Shown here: positions 40,311-51,513 of the stretch, one piece after another
Numbering within the stretch: the first letter of the stretch is position 1
How the letters are laid out: every line of letters starts with the position of its first letter
Source: Phoebastria nigripes
Taxonomy: Eukaryota > Chordata > Aves > Procellariiformes > Diomedeidae
Reading direction: 5' to 3'
Assembly: GCA_035582835.1 (NCBI GenBank)
Contig: JAYKAV010002797.1
Coordinates: forward strand, 337,862 to 401,861
Length of the DNA stretch: 64,000 nucleotides
Translations under genes and position numbers: made by a program
Notes under the pieces: model-generated
The model's database searches: none
The model's input: the letters and a program-made list of their open reading frames with translations, nothing else
Told to the model about the DNA's origin: nothing

Positions 40311-43300
40311 GGGAAAGGTAACAACAAATACTACACTTCTGTCCAGAATCTGGAAGGACTTTCCAGACATACTGACCATCTACAGGAGCAAGTAACACAG
40401 GAATCATCTCCCTGCTTTAGACTGCAGTGGCGCATCGTGCTTTGCACCTTCTCTTTGGCAAAGTCTCATGGAAGACTTCAAGCACGTATCTAACTGCAAA
40501 TCCACAGCTGAGGTCCTGCTGGCAGCAGAACTAGGGAAATGCCACAGGGCTTGCTGAAAGTGAAGTGGATGTTTAGGTATTTTGGCTGAACCAGCAGGTT
40601 TACTCAAGTCCCGGCGAAGGCAGAAACGGAGCCAAATCCCCACCAGCATTGACAGAGAAACCAGCACATTCTCAGCCCTGCACTCTCAGATTTGGTTACC
40701 CATATATTAACGTGCCATTATAGTTTACTTCTGGTTTCCAATGAATCAATCGTGACCAGAGGAGCAGAATCAATTTTTAAACCAATTCAAAAACATTTCC
40801 ACAAGATTGAGGGAAGTGTCTTTGACCTTGCTTGCATTTCAGATGAAAGATGCAGCTTAGGTTTTAAGACCAAATATCCCATGTTCAGAGCTACTGTCCT
40901 ATTCAGGTTACTAAAACATCACCTTTTTCAAACGGTGACTAAAAATTTGTAAGCTATTTGTTAATCATTTACTAAAATAGTAATCCTTTTCAGAAGTTGA
41001 CAAGGACTGGCATCAGCAAGAACTGCTAGATGCTATTTTCAAAAGGGCTTTAATTATGAACGGAAAGGGGCTTTATTTTTTTAGTCACCTGTTTTGAAGA
41101 GCTTAGTCTTGGGTATTTTGAAAGCTCTTTTCGCTGGTACCAGCCTGCAGTCCGTGCTCGTCACAGGGGTGCTGCTCGGCCACTAAATCGAAAGGCTGTT
41201 CTGTGCGTGAAATGGTTGCAGAAATGGAGCTTCTGCCAACAGGGCTGGAGATCAGTTTGGGCATGCAGCCTTCATTCGTGATCCTCTTCAAGTGCTCAGG
41301 TTTTAAGAGGACAGTACATTTCTTTTTGTAAACTAGCAAAACACTCAAGCCCGTGTCTGTCAAGGGAGGCATTTTAGAGAGATCAAACCCTGCTATTAAT
41401 CAACCTGGTTTTCAACCCTGAAACGCCAGCTCCAGCATCTCCTTGCTCTACCTTCAGCATCAAGCATCTCACTGTGCACACTGAGAGTCGCTGCAGAAGA
41501 GCCAATTTGTTGCAGACTCAAAACTCATGGCCCCATGCAGGAAAATCCTGATACACTGCTAGAACCTGGAAGCATCCCTCAAAATGGGACTTAAATGTAT
41601 ATCAGCTATTTTCAATATACCTAGCCTAGTTTTGCTCACTTAAGAGCCCAGATCGGAGCAATTCCAGTTTGTTAGTACAGATTTAAACCAGTTTAACGCA
41701 GAGAACAACTCCTCCAGCCCTGAACATTACGTATCCACATAAACACCCGGCCAGATACCCGAGCTAATCACTGGCATTACCTTTAAGAAGTGGGAACACA
41801 AACCACAAATCTCTGATAACAATCTCATCTCCGCAGTGCCATGCTGAGCAATCAATACTAATTATGAAGAAATATCTGAGCATACGAGAGGCGCCACTAT
41901 TGCCACATGAAGCAGGGCTTCAAAGTTTAAAACAAGTGCTGCTGACAGCTAAAATGGGGACTCCCACATTACCAGCACTTTGGTGGTAATGACAGTGGGC
42001 TAATAGAATCAAAGACTCATAATGCTGTCAGAAAGCAGGTTCAGGTTACTCGCTTGTTCTTAAGCAGTTATTAGCTATTATTAGCGAAGAGGAAAAACAC
42101 AGGGGCTTAAACTTTTTAAAAGCAGAGGATTATCAGCCCTTCCACTATTAAAAACAATTTCTCACTTTACAAACTTTTGGGGCTGGCAGCTGTTTCATTT
42201 GAGCGTGTAGCCAGCTGCCCTCTTCTGCCTCCCTGCTGCCCCTTGAACTCAAAAGCATTTTAATGTCGCTTAAAAAAAAGGAGAGAGTAACGTTTCTAAC
42301 AACCTGCAGTTCCTTGGATAGTTCCAATAATCGTACCTAGTTAAAGACAGCCTTTCAAGGGCCAAATACTTCTTTAACCATTTAATTGATATGACCTTGA
42401 AGCATTCACAGCAATCTCCAGTAACATTCAATGAAAAGCAGATGTTGGTGAAGGCTTGCTGAAACGAGCTTTTATTCTCACGATGGTTTGATTCTCTCTC
42501 TTACACAAAATCCTATTTCTGGCACGAGAAAGCCCTTTATAGAGTGGGTGTGATTTACAGTCACAAACATCTCTCTCTTTGGTTTTCAGACAGAGCCCCT
42601 TACTTTTTGAGGGAACTCAACTTTTGGAGGCAAGGACCTACTGTTCGAGGATGCTTGAAAAAGCTCCAACAGTGCAAGGGCAAAAGAAAGTTTTCAAAAC
42701 CTCAGATTCACAAGGGGTTAATTCTTCTGAAAATTCAGGCTTTTAATCTGTGTGATCAGGAGGCTTTCTATCTGCTCACTGTGATGAGTATCCATCTACC
42801 AATGCAGCAGCCTGAAATCATGGAGATGATCTTAGTGTTAGCGGTTAGCTATCTGGGAACAACAGATTTTTCTGGCACTCTCTGTATAGTGATCCAGGCT
42901 TGGACAGCTTGTAGCTGTTCTGTCCTACTGTCCTAATCACGGAAAATATGGCCAAGCAAATGACAGCACGTGCTTTGCTAACACAGCACTTGTTTGCAAT
43001 ATACGAATCCCAGTAAGTACCTTTGATGAAGCACATATTTGAGATATACAGAGTTTACAGATAAGCTACTTCCGAAACAAACTAGTAATTTGTGATAACT
43101 GGGATGGAGGGAAAAGATTTATCAGCTACAACAGGGAAACAGTTTTCAGGAACCTCCAGCTTTTACATGCAATTTTGCCACTGATTTGTCACATAAAGTG
43201 GAAAAAGTCACTTAACCTCCCTGAGCCACAGTTCACTCACTCACAAAAGACTTCAAAGGCACACGTAGCATTGCATCTATTTGAGTGTTAAGGTGGATTT

Positions 43301-43500
43301 GGGGTTTAATCTGACTAGCACTGTTTCTAAGTCTCTCTCAGTATTAACATCAAGCTTTAACCTTCGGTATGGACACGCAAGCATTCTTCAACTGGTTTGT
43401 TTTGTCAGTCTAATCACTGCCAGGAGTTACCAGGGAGGTAGAGACCTACCAAGTAAGGCCGAACACCGCAAAGCACCAGCTGTGCTGAACATGTGAAGGG

Positions 43501-43502
<2 letters not shown>

Positions 43503-43538
<36 letters not shown>
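43503..43538. repeat. 36-bp poly(A) run (poly(T) on the FGFR3 strand)
   Basis: An uninterrupted run of A on the plus strand lies 31 nt inside the intron after exon 3. No TSD or LINE/SINE body was recognised next to it, so it is a homopolymer rather than a clear retroposon tail. Its length may be inexact in the assembly. Confidence 0.85.
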
Positions 43539-43541
<3 letters not shown>

Positions 43542-43568
43542 CCGAGACAGCTGTATTTCTGCACGTAC

Positions 43569-43832
43569 CTGTAACTCTGACTGTAAAGTTTCCCAGGACC
43601 TCGTTGGAATGCCTTGGCTTGCAACTGTACAGCCCCGAGTCATCATATGACACATTGATTATCTTCAACAGTTTTTGTCCAATATGAGTTCTGTTGGTAG
43701 GTGCAATCCCGATACCATCTTTAAACCAGAAAACAGACACAGAAGAGCCTTGGGTGTTACAGGAAAGTTCAATGGTATCTCCACTTCCAAACACCAACTC
43801 TTCCAGAAAGGCGGTCTCGCTCCTCAAGTATT
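43569..43832 (-). CDS. FGFR3: FGFR3 exon 3: Ig domain I
   Basis: This 264-bp exon encodes EYLRSETAFLEELVFGSGDT, IELSCNTQGSSVSVFWFKDG, IGIAPTNRTHIGQKLLKI, INVSYDDSGLYSC and PRHSNEVLGNFTVRVT. Cys (ELSC), Trp (VFWFKD) and the DSGLYSC motif define an I-set Ig domain; NRT, NVS and NFT are glycosylation sites. Acceptor CTCCCTTTGCAG and donor ACAG|GTACGT. It begins after the first base of a Glu codon, so the signal-peptide exon upstream must end in phase 1. A 36-T run on the transcript strand begins 31 nt into the following intron. Confidence 0.97.
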
Positions 43833-46294
43833 CTGCAAAGGGAGAAAGAAATAGAAATGAGTCAATAAGAGCAGATGTCAGAGAATGAAAGAACATTTAT
43901 AAAAGAAACGTATCTTATATTTGCCCTACTGATGCTTCCATGCGCCCAGAGCTCCTCCTTACCAGAGGTAAGCCTTGCCTGCCCCAGGCAGGTAGTAATG
44001 CAGAAAGACAGCTGTGCACACTACAGTCAGGTCTCTGGCTGATCTACAAGGATGGCTTCAACCCTGTAGTGACCAAAACACGGCCACTGTACCAGATGCA
44101 TCACAACAAACAGCACAGACCTCTATGCAGGGTCGTTGCAACACCCAATGTTACGTGGGGCGGTGACCTGGCAGAAATAAGTGTGTGCTGAAAAGGTCAC
44201 AGTTCAGTCTCTGGATCTCGATTTCTTTATTCCCGTGAGTCTNTCCACAACCCCTGCGAGACCCAGCAAGGAGGGTATACAAGGAGCAGAAATGGGGATA
44301 AACCCAAATTCTCAAGTGACTCTGGCTGGAATAGCTAAAATAAATGAACCCACCACTAGCTCCCTGCTGGAGTTACTCTCTGTGCAACAAAGAAGTGCAG
44401 AACCAAAGACTGAGCATGAAAGCTGAAATCCCTGTTTCTTCAGTCTATCCACCGTTGCAGCAGTTTGTTCCAGAGTGATGACAGTGAACCCTGCTATGGG
44501 CTGGAGAATTTTGTTTTACCATAGGATAATGACACAAGGAAAGGTTCAAGCTCAGAAGTCTCCCCATGGAGGAATGTGGGGCGTGTTGAAAGTGTGGTTC
44601 TTGGGTCCAATGGTCCTCAGGCTCATTTTAGTGACATAAACTCACTCTTGACATTGAACCGTTTATTCATCTTTTACACCAGTTTAATAAAGAAGAATTA
44701 GCCCTCTACAGCTGCCTTCAACCCAGCTAGATCAACAGCAAGACTGCCATTCTCCCCACCTTGTCTATGCTAACCAACATTTTCACTTGGCATTGCCCTA
44801 TCTCTATCTTCTGGCTTACACTGGCTCTGAGACTGTCCACTCCACCAGGCATAAGAGCCTTCTTGGTTTTGTATCACGGGGGATCCTATTCCACGATGAA
44901 GACACTTTGGTGCTATGATTACATAATCAGCAAGTAAAAAGTAATTCAAAACAGATCGGTCTGAACCTAATCCTATGATCCAAACCCAGGTGGCCTGAGT
45001 TGATCTCCGATAGTAATCAGATATGGATAGAGATCCTAATTTTGCAGCTTAAGCATATTCACAGATTACAATTTGACTGTGAAACCAATGCAATTACAGC
45101 AGCTCTGAATACCTGAGGATGTGGCATTGGCTTCAAGCTGCTTTTGCCGTTAAGTGGAAGAGTTGGAGCAGGTTATAAAAGAAGAATGTATTGCTTTTCT
45201 CTTCTTGTCATTCAAGTTTCTATTCTTGTGGAAATGTAAAAATTAAAAATATAAAAATGTTTCAGTCAATAGCCTTGCAGGATAGAAATAAAGAATCCTG
45301 GGGGCCTGAAAATGTGGTATTTCAGGGGAGGTATTGTCTCGCAGGAGGCAAAGCCCACACTCATTGAGGTTACAAAGAACCTTTCCTCTGATACCCTGGC
45401 AGCAATTCCAACTCAAATATTTTAGGTTTTGGCCAGAATTCTGTGGTATTCAAACAGTCAAAGGTTTAGGGTGTTTTTTTTTTTTTTTTCTTTTAATGAA
45501 AAGATTTTCCCTGAAAGCATATACTTTCAGTAAAAAGAAAAAGAAGACAGAGCTCCAGCATCTCATTCCTATCAGACCAGCACCTGTTGCGACATTGATT
45601 GTCCACCCATGGTCTCTTCCCAACTGGGATAGACCCTTGGGGAAAATACGGTTGAGAAATATTCTGGTTTAACTGTTCCTTTCAGGTTTTTTTCTTCTTT
45701 CTTCTAGACTACAAGGATTTCTTCAATGGTACCAACTTTGGCTTCCAATTAAAAAGCCCTGTATATAGCTTTGCACTTGCAGGACTGGGTACTGATATTT
45801 GTTTGTTGACTCTGATGGAAGCTCTTGGTAATTTAATCTACTAGACAACAAACCCCATGCAGCTGCACAATCCCTCCATACAAAATACACAGTTTTCCCC
45901 AAGCTGTTTGCCAAATGATCAAGACGTGTATTTTGGCTTTTGTATCATAAACCTACCAAACAGGAACAAGCCCAGACTAAGCACAAGCCAAACTGTACTG
46001 TTTAGCCATTTAAAAGGAAATCACTCTTTTTTGAAAGCCATGATGAACCTGCGTTAATGACAAAGTGACAAACTATTTTTATAAAACATAATTAGGGAAT
46101 GCTAAAATGAAGAGGAAATTCACTTTAGACTCAGAGCAGAACNACTGGGGTCTGAAGCTTCTGCTGTGGAAAGGAGCATCATCTCTTGATTCTGACAACT
46201 TTATTTTGGCATCTCTGTCCTCCATCCCCCCAGCCAGTCTCCAGCAGATATCGTGATGCCTGCTAAATGCGAAGTTCAGTCCTAGTGACTTTAT
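43833..46294. other. Sequence upstream of FGFR3 exon 3, no gene seen
   Basis: This is expected to be part of intron 2 of FGFR3. I see no signal-peptide exon ending in phase 1 with a GT donor on the minus strand, and no known repeat. Confidence 0.6.
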
Positions 46295-46890
46295 TCCTAC
46301 TGACTGGTCGAGGGAGGTGATTCTGCCCCTCTACTCCGCTCTGGTGAGACCCCACCTGCAGTACTGCATCCAGCGCTGGAGCCCTCAGCACAGGAAAGAC
46401 CTGGACCTGTTGGAGCGGGTCCAGAGGAGGGCCAAAAAAATGATCAGGGGGATGGAACACCTCTGCTATGAGGACAGGCTGAGAGAGTTGGGGTCGCTCA
46501 GTCTGGAGAAAAGAAGGCTCCGGGGAGACCTTATTGCAGCCTTTCAGTACTTAAAAGGGGCTTATAAGAAAGATGGGGACAGACTTTTTAGCAGGGCCTG
46601 TTGTGACAGGACAAGGGGGAATGGTTTTAAACTAAAAGAGGGTAGATTTAGACTAGATATAAGGAAGAAATTCTTTATGCTGAGGGTGGTGAAACACTGG
46701 ACCAGGTTGCCCAGAGAGGTGGTAGATGCCCCATCCCTGGAAACATTCAAGGTCAGGTTGGAGGGGGCTCTGAGCAACCTGATCTAGTTGAAGATGTCCC
46801 TGCCCACGGCAGGGGGGTTGGACTAGATGACCTTCAAAGGTCCCTTCCAACCTTCCCAAACTATTCTATGACTCTATGATTCTATGACTG
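46295..46890 (+). mobile_element. CR1 LINE, 5'-truncated copy
   Basis: The sequence from CTGACTGGTCGAGGGAGG to the ATTCTATGACTCTATGATTC tail is the 3' part of an avian CR1 non-LTR retrotransposon, plus strand. The phrases GTGAGACCCCACCTGCAGTA, GAGGACAGGCTGAGAGAGTT and CTGCCCACGGCAGGGGGG are typical. It is truncated at the 5' end, as most CR1 copies are, and lies opposite in orientation to FGFR3, probably within its second intron. Confidence 0.95.
46317..46787 (+). pseudogene. CR1 ORF2 C-terminal fragment
   Basis: An open frame of 156 codons runs to a TAG at the end of the CR1 ORF2: [71 protein letters not shown]. It is the region downstream of the reverse-transcriptase core. The catalytic RT and endonuclease parts are absent, so it is a dead fragment and not a host gene. 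The frame's openness suggests a rather young insertion. Confidence 0.9.
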
Positions 46891-49800
46891 GGAGTAACAT
46901 CTGGAAAGATGGAGTAGTGAATTAAAAGGACAACGTTACTAATGGTTTTAATCTCGCTTCTTTGAAGAGTTTTTCAAATTTCAGTTTATATGCTTATGGC
47001 TTAAAAAATAAACAGGACCCAAATTGGAGACTTCCACAAAGTACTTAAATGTGCACTTAAGTGCTTAAGCACTTTGCCCAACTGCGACCTTGGAAAAGGA
47101 AATTTTACTCTTACTATTCCTCATATAGCTTTCAAATACGATGATAAATCCGAAAGTGGAGACATCTCATTTCCATGTTGAGAATAGCTGGAGTTTAAAG
47201 CAGGGAACCAGAGCTCACGTCACCCACTGGGTGACCAGAGCCCAGCACCTCCTTCCTGCCTTCCAGCTGCAAATGCCTGGTGTTTCCAACACTTTCTCAA
47301 CAAGAGACACCAAGACATGAAGTTGGAGACATGAAGTTGCCCGCTCTGAGGCCAAGCATCCAGCCATCAGACTGACTTGCAGAAGTCTACATCTCCAACC
47401 ACGTGGCGTGAACAAAGTGGCAGGAGCTGTGTGTGCAGCCCGTGCTTGGGAGGGGTTTAACACAGATGGGCTGAGCCCTCCTGGGGACCTGGGTGAGGGT
47501 TTGGCCACCTTCTTCATCCTGCATCTCCTACTGCTAAATCATAAGGAAACCAGTAGAGGGGAGCAGGTGCCGAGCTCTCCCGACATGGTTGCGTGTGGCA
47601 TCTGGACACACACCTTTGATTGCGGCAGGCAGAAATCTTCCCACTGCAAAGCAGCACTGCGGGGAGGCAGGTTTCACATTTATTGGAGCTACACACACAC
47701 ATCTCCTGGATCTCAGTCCTGGGTCTTAAGAAAACCATCCTTGCTGCTGGCAAACAGCTATCCCCACGTGTCCTTTAAAACTTTCCTAAAGCGTTTCTAT
47801 TGCGAGTCAGGTTGCAAAGGTCCCTCCCGGCTCTCCCAAAGGAAACTCCCATTTGGGATCTAACTGACATTAACAGCATCTTTTCAAAATCCACAGTAGA
47901 CATAGGTATAAATTACTGGGGAGTTAACTCATGTAGGGGTTATGGGAGCCCACTCCACCACTTGCCAGCAGAGCAGGGATTAATGAGTTTGCAGCTTTAA
48001 TGGGTTCTTAGAGAGGAGGAGGCAATCTAGGTTGTGGGTTCCCAAGATATGACTAAAATTCAACCATTTATTAGTTTAGCCAAAGCAGTAATGAGTCGAG
48101 AATCACCAAGAGACGCTTCTGATGGAGATCAGCACTTGCAGCATCATCGCTGCTGCTCATAGCAAACATGCTACAGAGAACGAGGCAATTTTTAAGCTAT
48201 TCAGAGGAGCAAAAAGGCAGCAACTAGCCAGGAAGCACCTTCCACAACAAGGAGCAGCTGGCCCAGCAATGCTAAAATGCTTTTGTATGTATTCACTTAT
48301 AAGGATAAGATACTTCATCTCCATAGCTGCTTGGCTCATCCCAGCAATAATTCACTTTCTGCGTGGTTCGCAGCTCCAAGTGCTTAAGTGTGTCAGTATT
48401 TCCATCGGATGTCTGCTCCTCTTAGACATCAATACTTGTTTCTGGCTGAGCCTGGAAATGTTTTATTTCGGTTTTAACACAGGCAGCTCTCAAGAACTGC
48501 AGGAGGATATGCAGTGATTTATTTTTCAGGCACAAAAGGACGAGGAGGTGGAAGGTGGTGGGCTATTCCTGGGCTGCTTATGGCCCCCCCAAAACTTCAA
48601 GTCAACCTAGAGCCTGGCTGGTGCCCTCCCCGGTGTCAGGGACTATTTCCAGGTGCTGTGGCAGAAAGGATGGGGGCTGCTCCCAGGCAGCAAAGGCCCA
48701 CAGTGCCCACAGGAGGCTCAGTGGGGTGGAGGAGCCCTGGCGTCCCGCACCACCTCGCAGGGTGCTGGGTCCTGGCTCCAGGACACTCCATCTGGTTATT
48801 TCTCTTCACCTGTGTTTTTCCTCCTGGAATAGCTTCCCACAATTCTGCTCTTCCAAACATCAAAGTGTTTGGGAGCCTCCTGAGGGACGGCTCATCATCC
48901 TCCTCCTCCTCCAGCAAGCATCCCGCAGCTGGGGCACATCTACCACGCAGTCAAAACCCCACCAGGACACCCACCACCGAGGGCTCGAGGCACACGACCT
49001 TCAGTACCACCAGCAAAATATTCCTCACCCCACCTTGAACCCTGGCAATCCCAGAGAGGCTTTTTGGGATTGCTTCACAGCCCGGTGGCGGAATGGACTA
49101 AGCAGCTCATTTCTAAGTGGATCATATTTTCCCCTTTTCAAGCTGGACAAGCTGTATTTGGCATGTTAACAAGCAGAAAGATAGCAGCACTCCATGCATT
49201 TCTCTCTTCAAGCTAATTTGAAAACATTTCTTGTTCTAGGTATTTATCGCACCAAATCCACCGTGACGGGATATATTATAGGATCACGGAGCAACAACCA
49301 TGCCAGAGCTTTCTCCTGTTGAGTTTCCTACCCCGTTCCCAGGGGGATGACGGTCACAGCCACCGAGTCGGTGGCTAACTGCTGTAGGGATATGGAAACT
49401 TCCCCTGGCCTCAGCATTGGTGGGATGAACCAAGGCCATGATGGCAAAGAGCACATAGACTATCTCCAGGCTCAGTCCAGCGCCATGTCCTCTAAATAAG
49501 TGTCACACCTGTGTTAACAGGGGCCCATAGTATTATTCACCCCCCACAACAGTGTTTTTCCCAATACCTGTGTCACTGCTCGTGGGACGGGGCCGCTTCG
49601 CCACCTCACCTCGGGACTTCTGCACCAGGAAGAGCAAACCCCATTGCCCAGAAGGGAAATAAAACACTTTTCTTGCCGAACGCTGTTCATTTGGGACCTG
49701 CCTTAATTTAAAAAGCAGCCAGGAGGGTTGACAAGCGGCCCCAGTGCCACCTTCCCGTGAGCGCCCTGCCACGTCCCCGTTCGTGCCACCTCCCCGCGAG

Positions 49801-50216
49801 CACCCTGCCATGTCCCTGTTCCCTCCGTCTCCCCAGAAAGGCAGATGGGCCCCGAGGGAATATTGAAAACCACCAAACCAGCCCCAGGCCCTGCACCCAG
49901 CAGCAGCCCCCNTGAGAGGTCGGCACGATAAGATCGTGGGATCGCCTGTTTACCCAAGTACCTGCCTTCTCAGGGCAGATAAGATCAAGGGAGCGGCCCC
50001 CGCAGCAAAGCGAGCTCACCTAAAGTCACCGCACACCCTCACTGCACTGCGGGGAGCTGACAGGGTATTTTTTATATATGTATTTTTGGTGGTGCTTTAT
50101 GCAAGGCAAAGCTTCCTCTCCTTTCTGCAGCAGCCACGACGGTGCCAGTGGCGGAGCATCCCTGCCTGGCCATGACCCTGCCACCCCAAAGGGCGCACCA
50201 CCAGCCTGGCACAGCA
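46891..50216. other. Unassigned noncoding region
   Basis: This is probably intron 2 of FGFR3 or upstream DNA. Overlapping plus-strand open frames at 48514-49169 lack any recognisable domain and read as shadows in G/C-richer sequence. A short (TCC)n occurs at 48896-48913. Nothing else supported. Confidence 0.6.
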
Positions 50217-50402
50217 AAATATAATANATAAAATATATAAAATATATGTTTTATGCGTTTTATACATAATATTAAATATATTTTTATATTTCTATATACC
50301 TATACATATATATGCACATAATATTATTTCTAGTACTTATGTATATGATATTATATATAATATTATATATATAAAATAAAAAGTATTATATAAAATATAT
50401 AT
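50217..50402. repeat. A/T-rich TA-type low-complexity tract
   Basis: About 185 bp consist nearly entirely of A and T with ATATAT and TATAAAATAT words and few C/G. It is likely a decayed (TA)n microsatellite. It could form local hairpins and may mark a matrix-attachment-like region, which is speculation. Confidence 0.85.
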
Positions 50403-51463
50403 CCTGTCTTCTCTCTTCCCCACCTTCAAGGTCAAGACCCCTCTTGGAGCACATTTCCCAGTACCAAGCTGCAGCCATCCTGGGAAGAAGGGGCTCNGGC
50501 AATCACAGCAGCACGGGATGCTTTGCCGAAGCAACATCATTTCCCAAAGTGGTGTTCAGCTGGGTTATCTCCCTGCTCAATGGGGCTCACACCTCAGCAA
50601 AAATAAAAAAATCTGGTTGCTTCTGTAAAAGCCTAAACCGTGATCAAGAAATGTGCCTTTAGGAAACCACGTCCGACAAGAGTTTGACTCCATCATTGGA
50701 AGGTGCCANTTTACCTTTCACCTATTGTACGTGTTTGCCTGGGGGGTTAGTTCATCTGGAAAAGCTTAAAATAGCTTTCATAATAATAATGCCAGGTAAA
50801 CTCTTGATACTGTATTACCACCACAGTGGCCTATACAATTGTTACCAGACAACGTTTCTTCCAAAGACGTTAACGAGCGTGCTGCACTGTATTACCACCC
50901 AGTGGGGTTTTTTTTAGATCTGTGTTAGGAGGAAAGTAAACTTTTTTCCTAGAGAATTAGCAGAACGATAACCACGTTTAGTTCTGTCATATGCAGCTTT
51001 CTTCATAAACAAGAGATTACGGAAAGAAAAAAAAAAATCTCTAGTGTTTAGCTTGGCTAGCCCCAACCGCGACTTCGGATGAGGTTCTCGAATGGAAAAG
51101 CAGATGTTGCAAATCTGCCTTATCTACGGAGCAACTGTTGACTCTGTTGTGCAAATCCTAATTTACATCTGCATGAAAGGTTTCAGAGATTAAATGGCAT
51201 TCAAGGAGGAATATTAGCTTTTCTCCCTCCCTCCAGCCCTCCTTTGAATGGATTTACTACTGGCAATTAGCTTTCTGTTCCACCGGCCAAGTAGAAAACA
51301 GGATTCATCAGGACTCTACAGTATCCTCCTTTTAATGGACTGTTTTCTCAAATCACCCAATTCAGATGCTGAGAGTTAGAAGAAGAAATAAATCATCACA
51401 AAGCTAAAATAGTTACAAAAACACTTTGGCCAGGAGGATTTCCCTGTGGCACTTGGAGAGCCC

Positions 51464-51513
51464 NNNNNNNNNNNNNNNNNNNNNNNNNNNNNNNNNNNNN
51501 NNNNNNNNNNNNN
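51464..51513. other. Assembly gap of 50 N
   Basis: The round size of 50 suggests a placeholder rather than a measured gap. Missing sequence here could hide an exon. Confidence 0.95.

Larger units (their letters stand above)
39132..43568 (-). other. FGFR3: FGFR3 intron 3
   Basis: This 4.4-kb intron separates the Ig-I and acid-box exons. It contains a (GAAA)n stretch next to a 5-N gap at 40265 and the 36-A run near its right end. No other gene recognised. Confidence 0.75.

Noticed and set aside
48514..49169. Two overlapping plus-strand open frames of 174 and 204 codons
   Set aside because: They occupy different frames of the same sequence, lack recognisable motifs and include a (TCC)n run coding for poly-Ser, so they look like chance frames.
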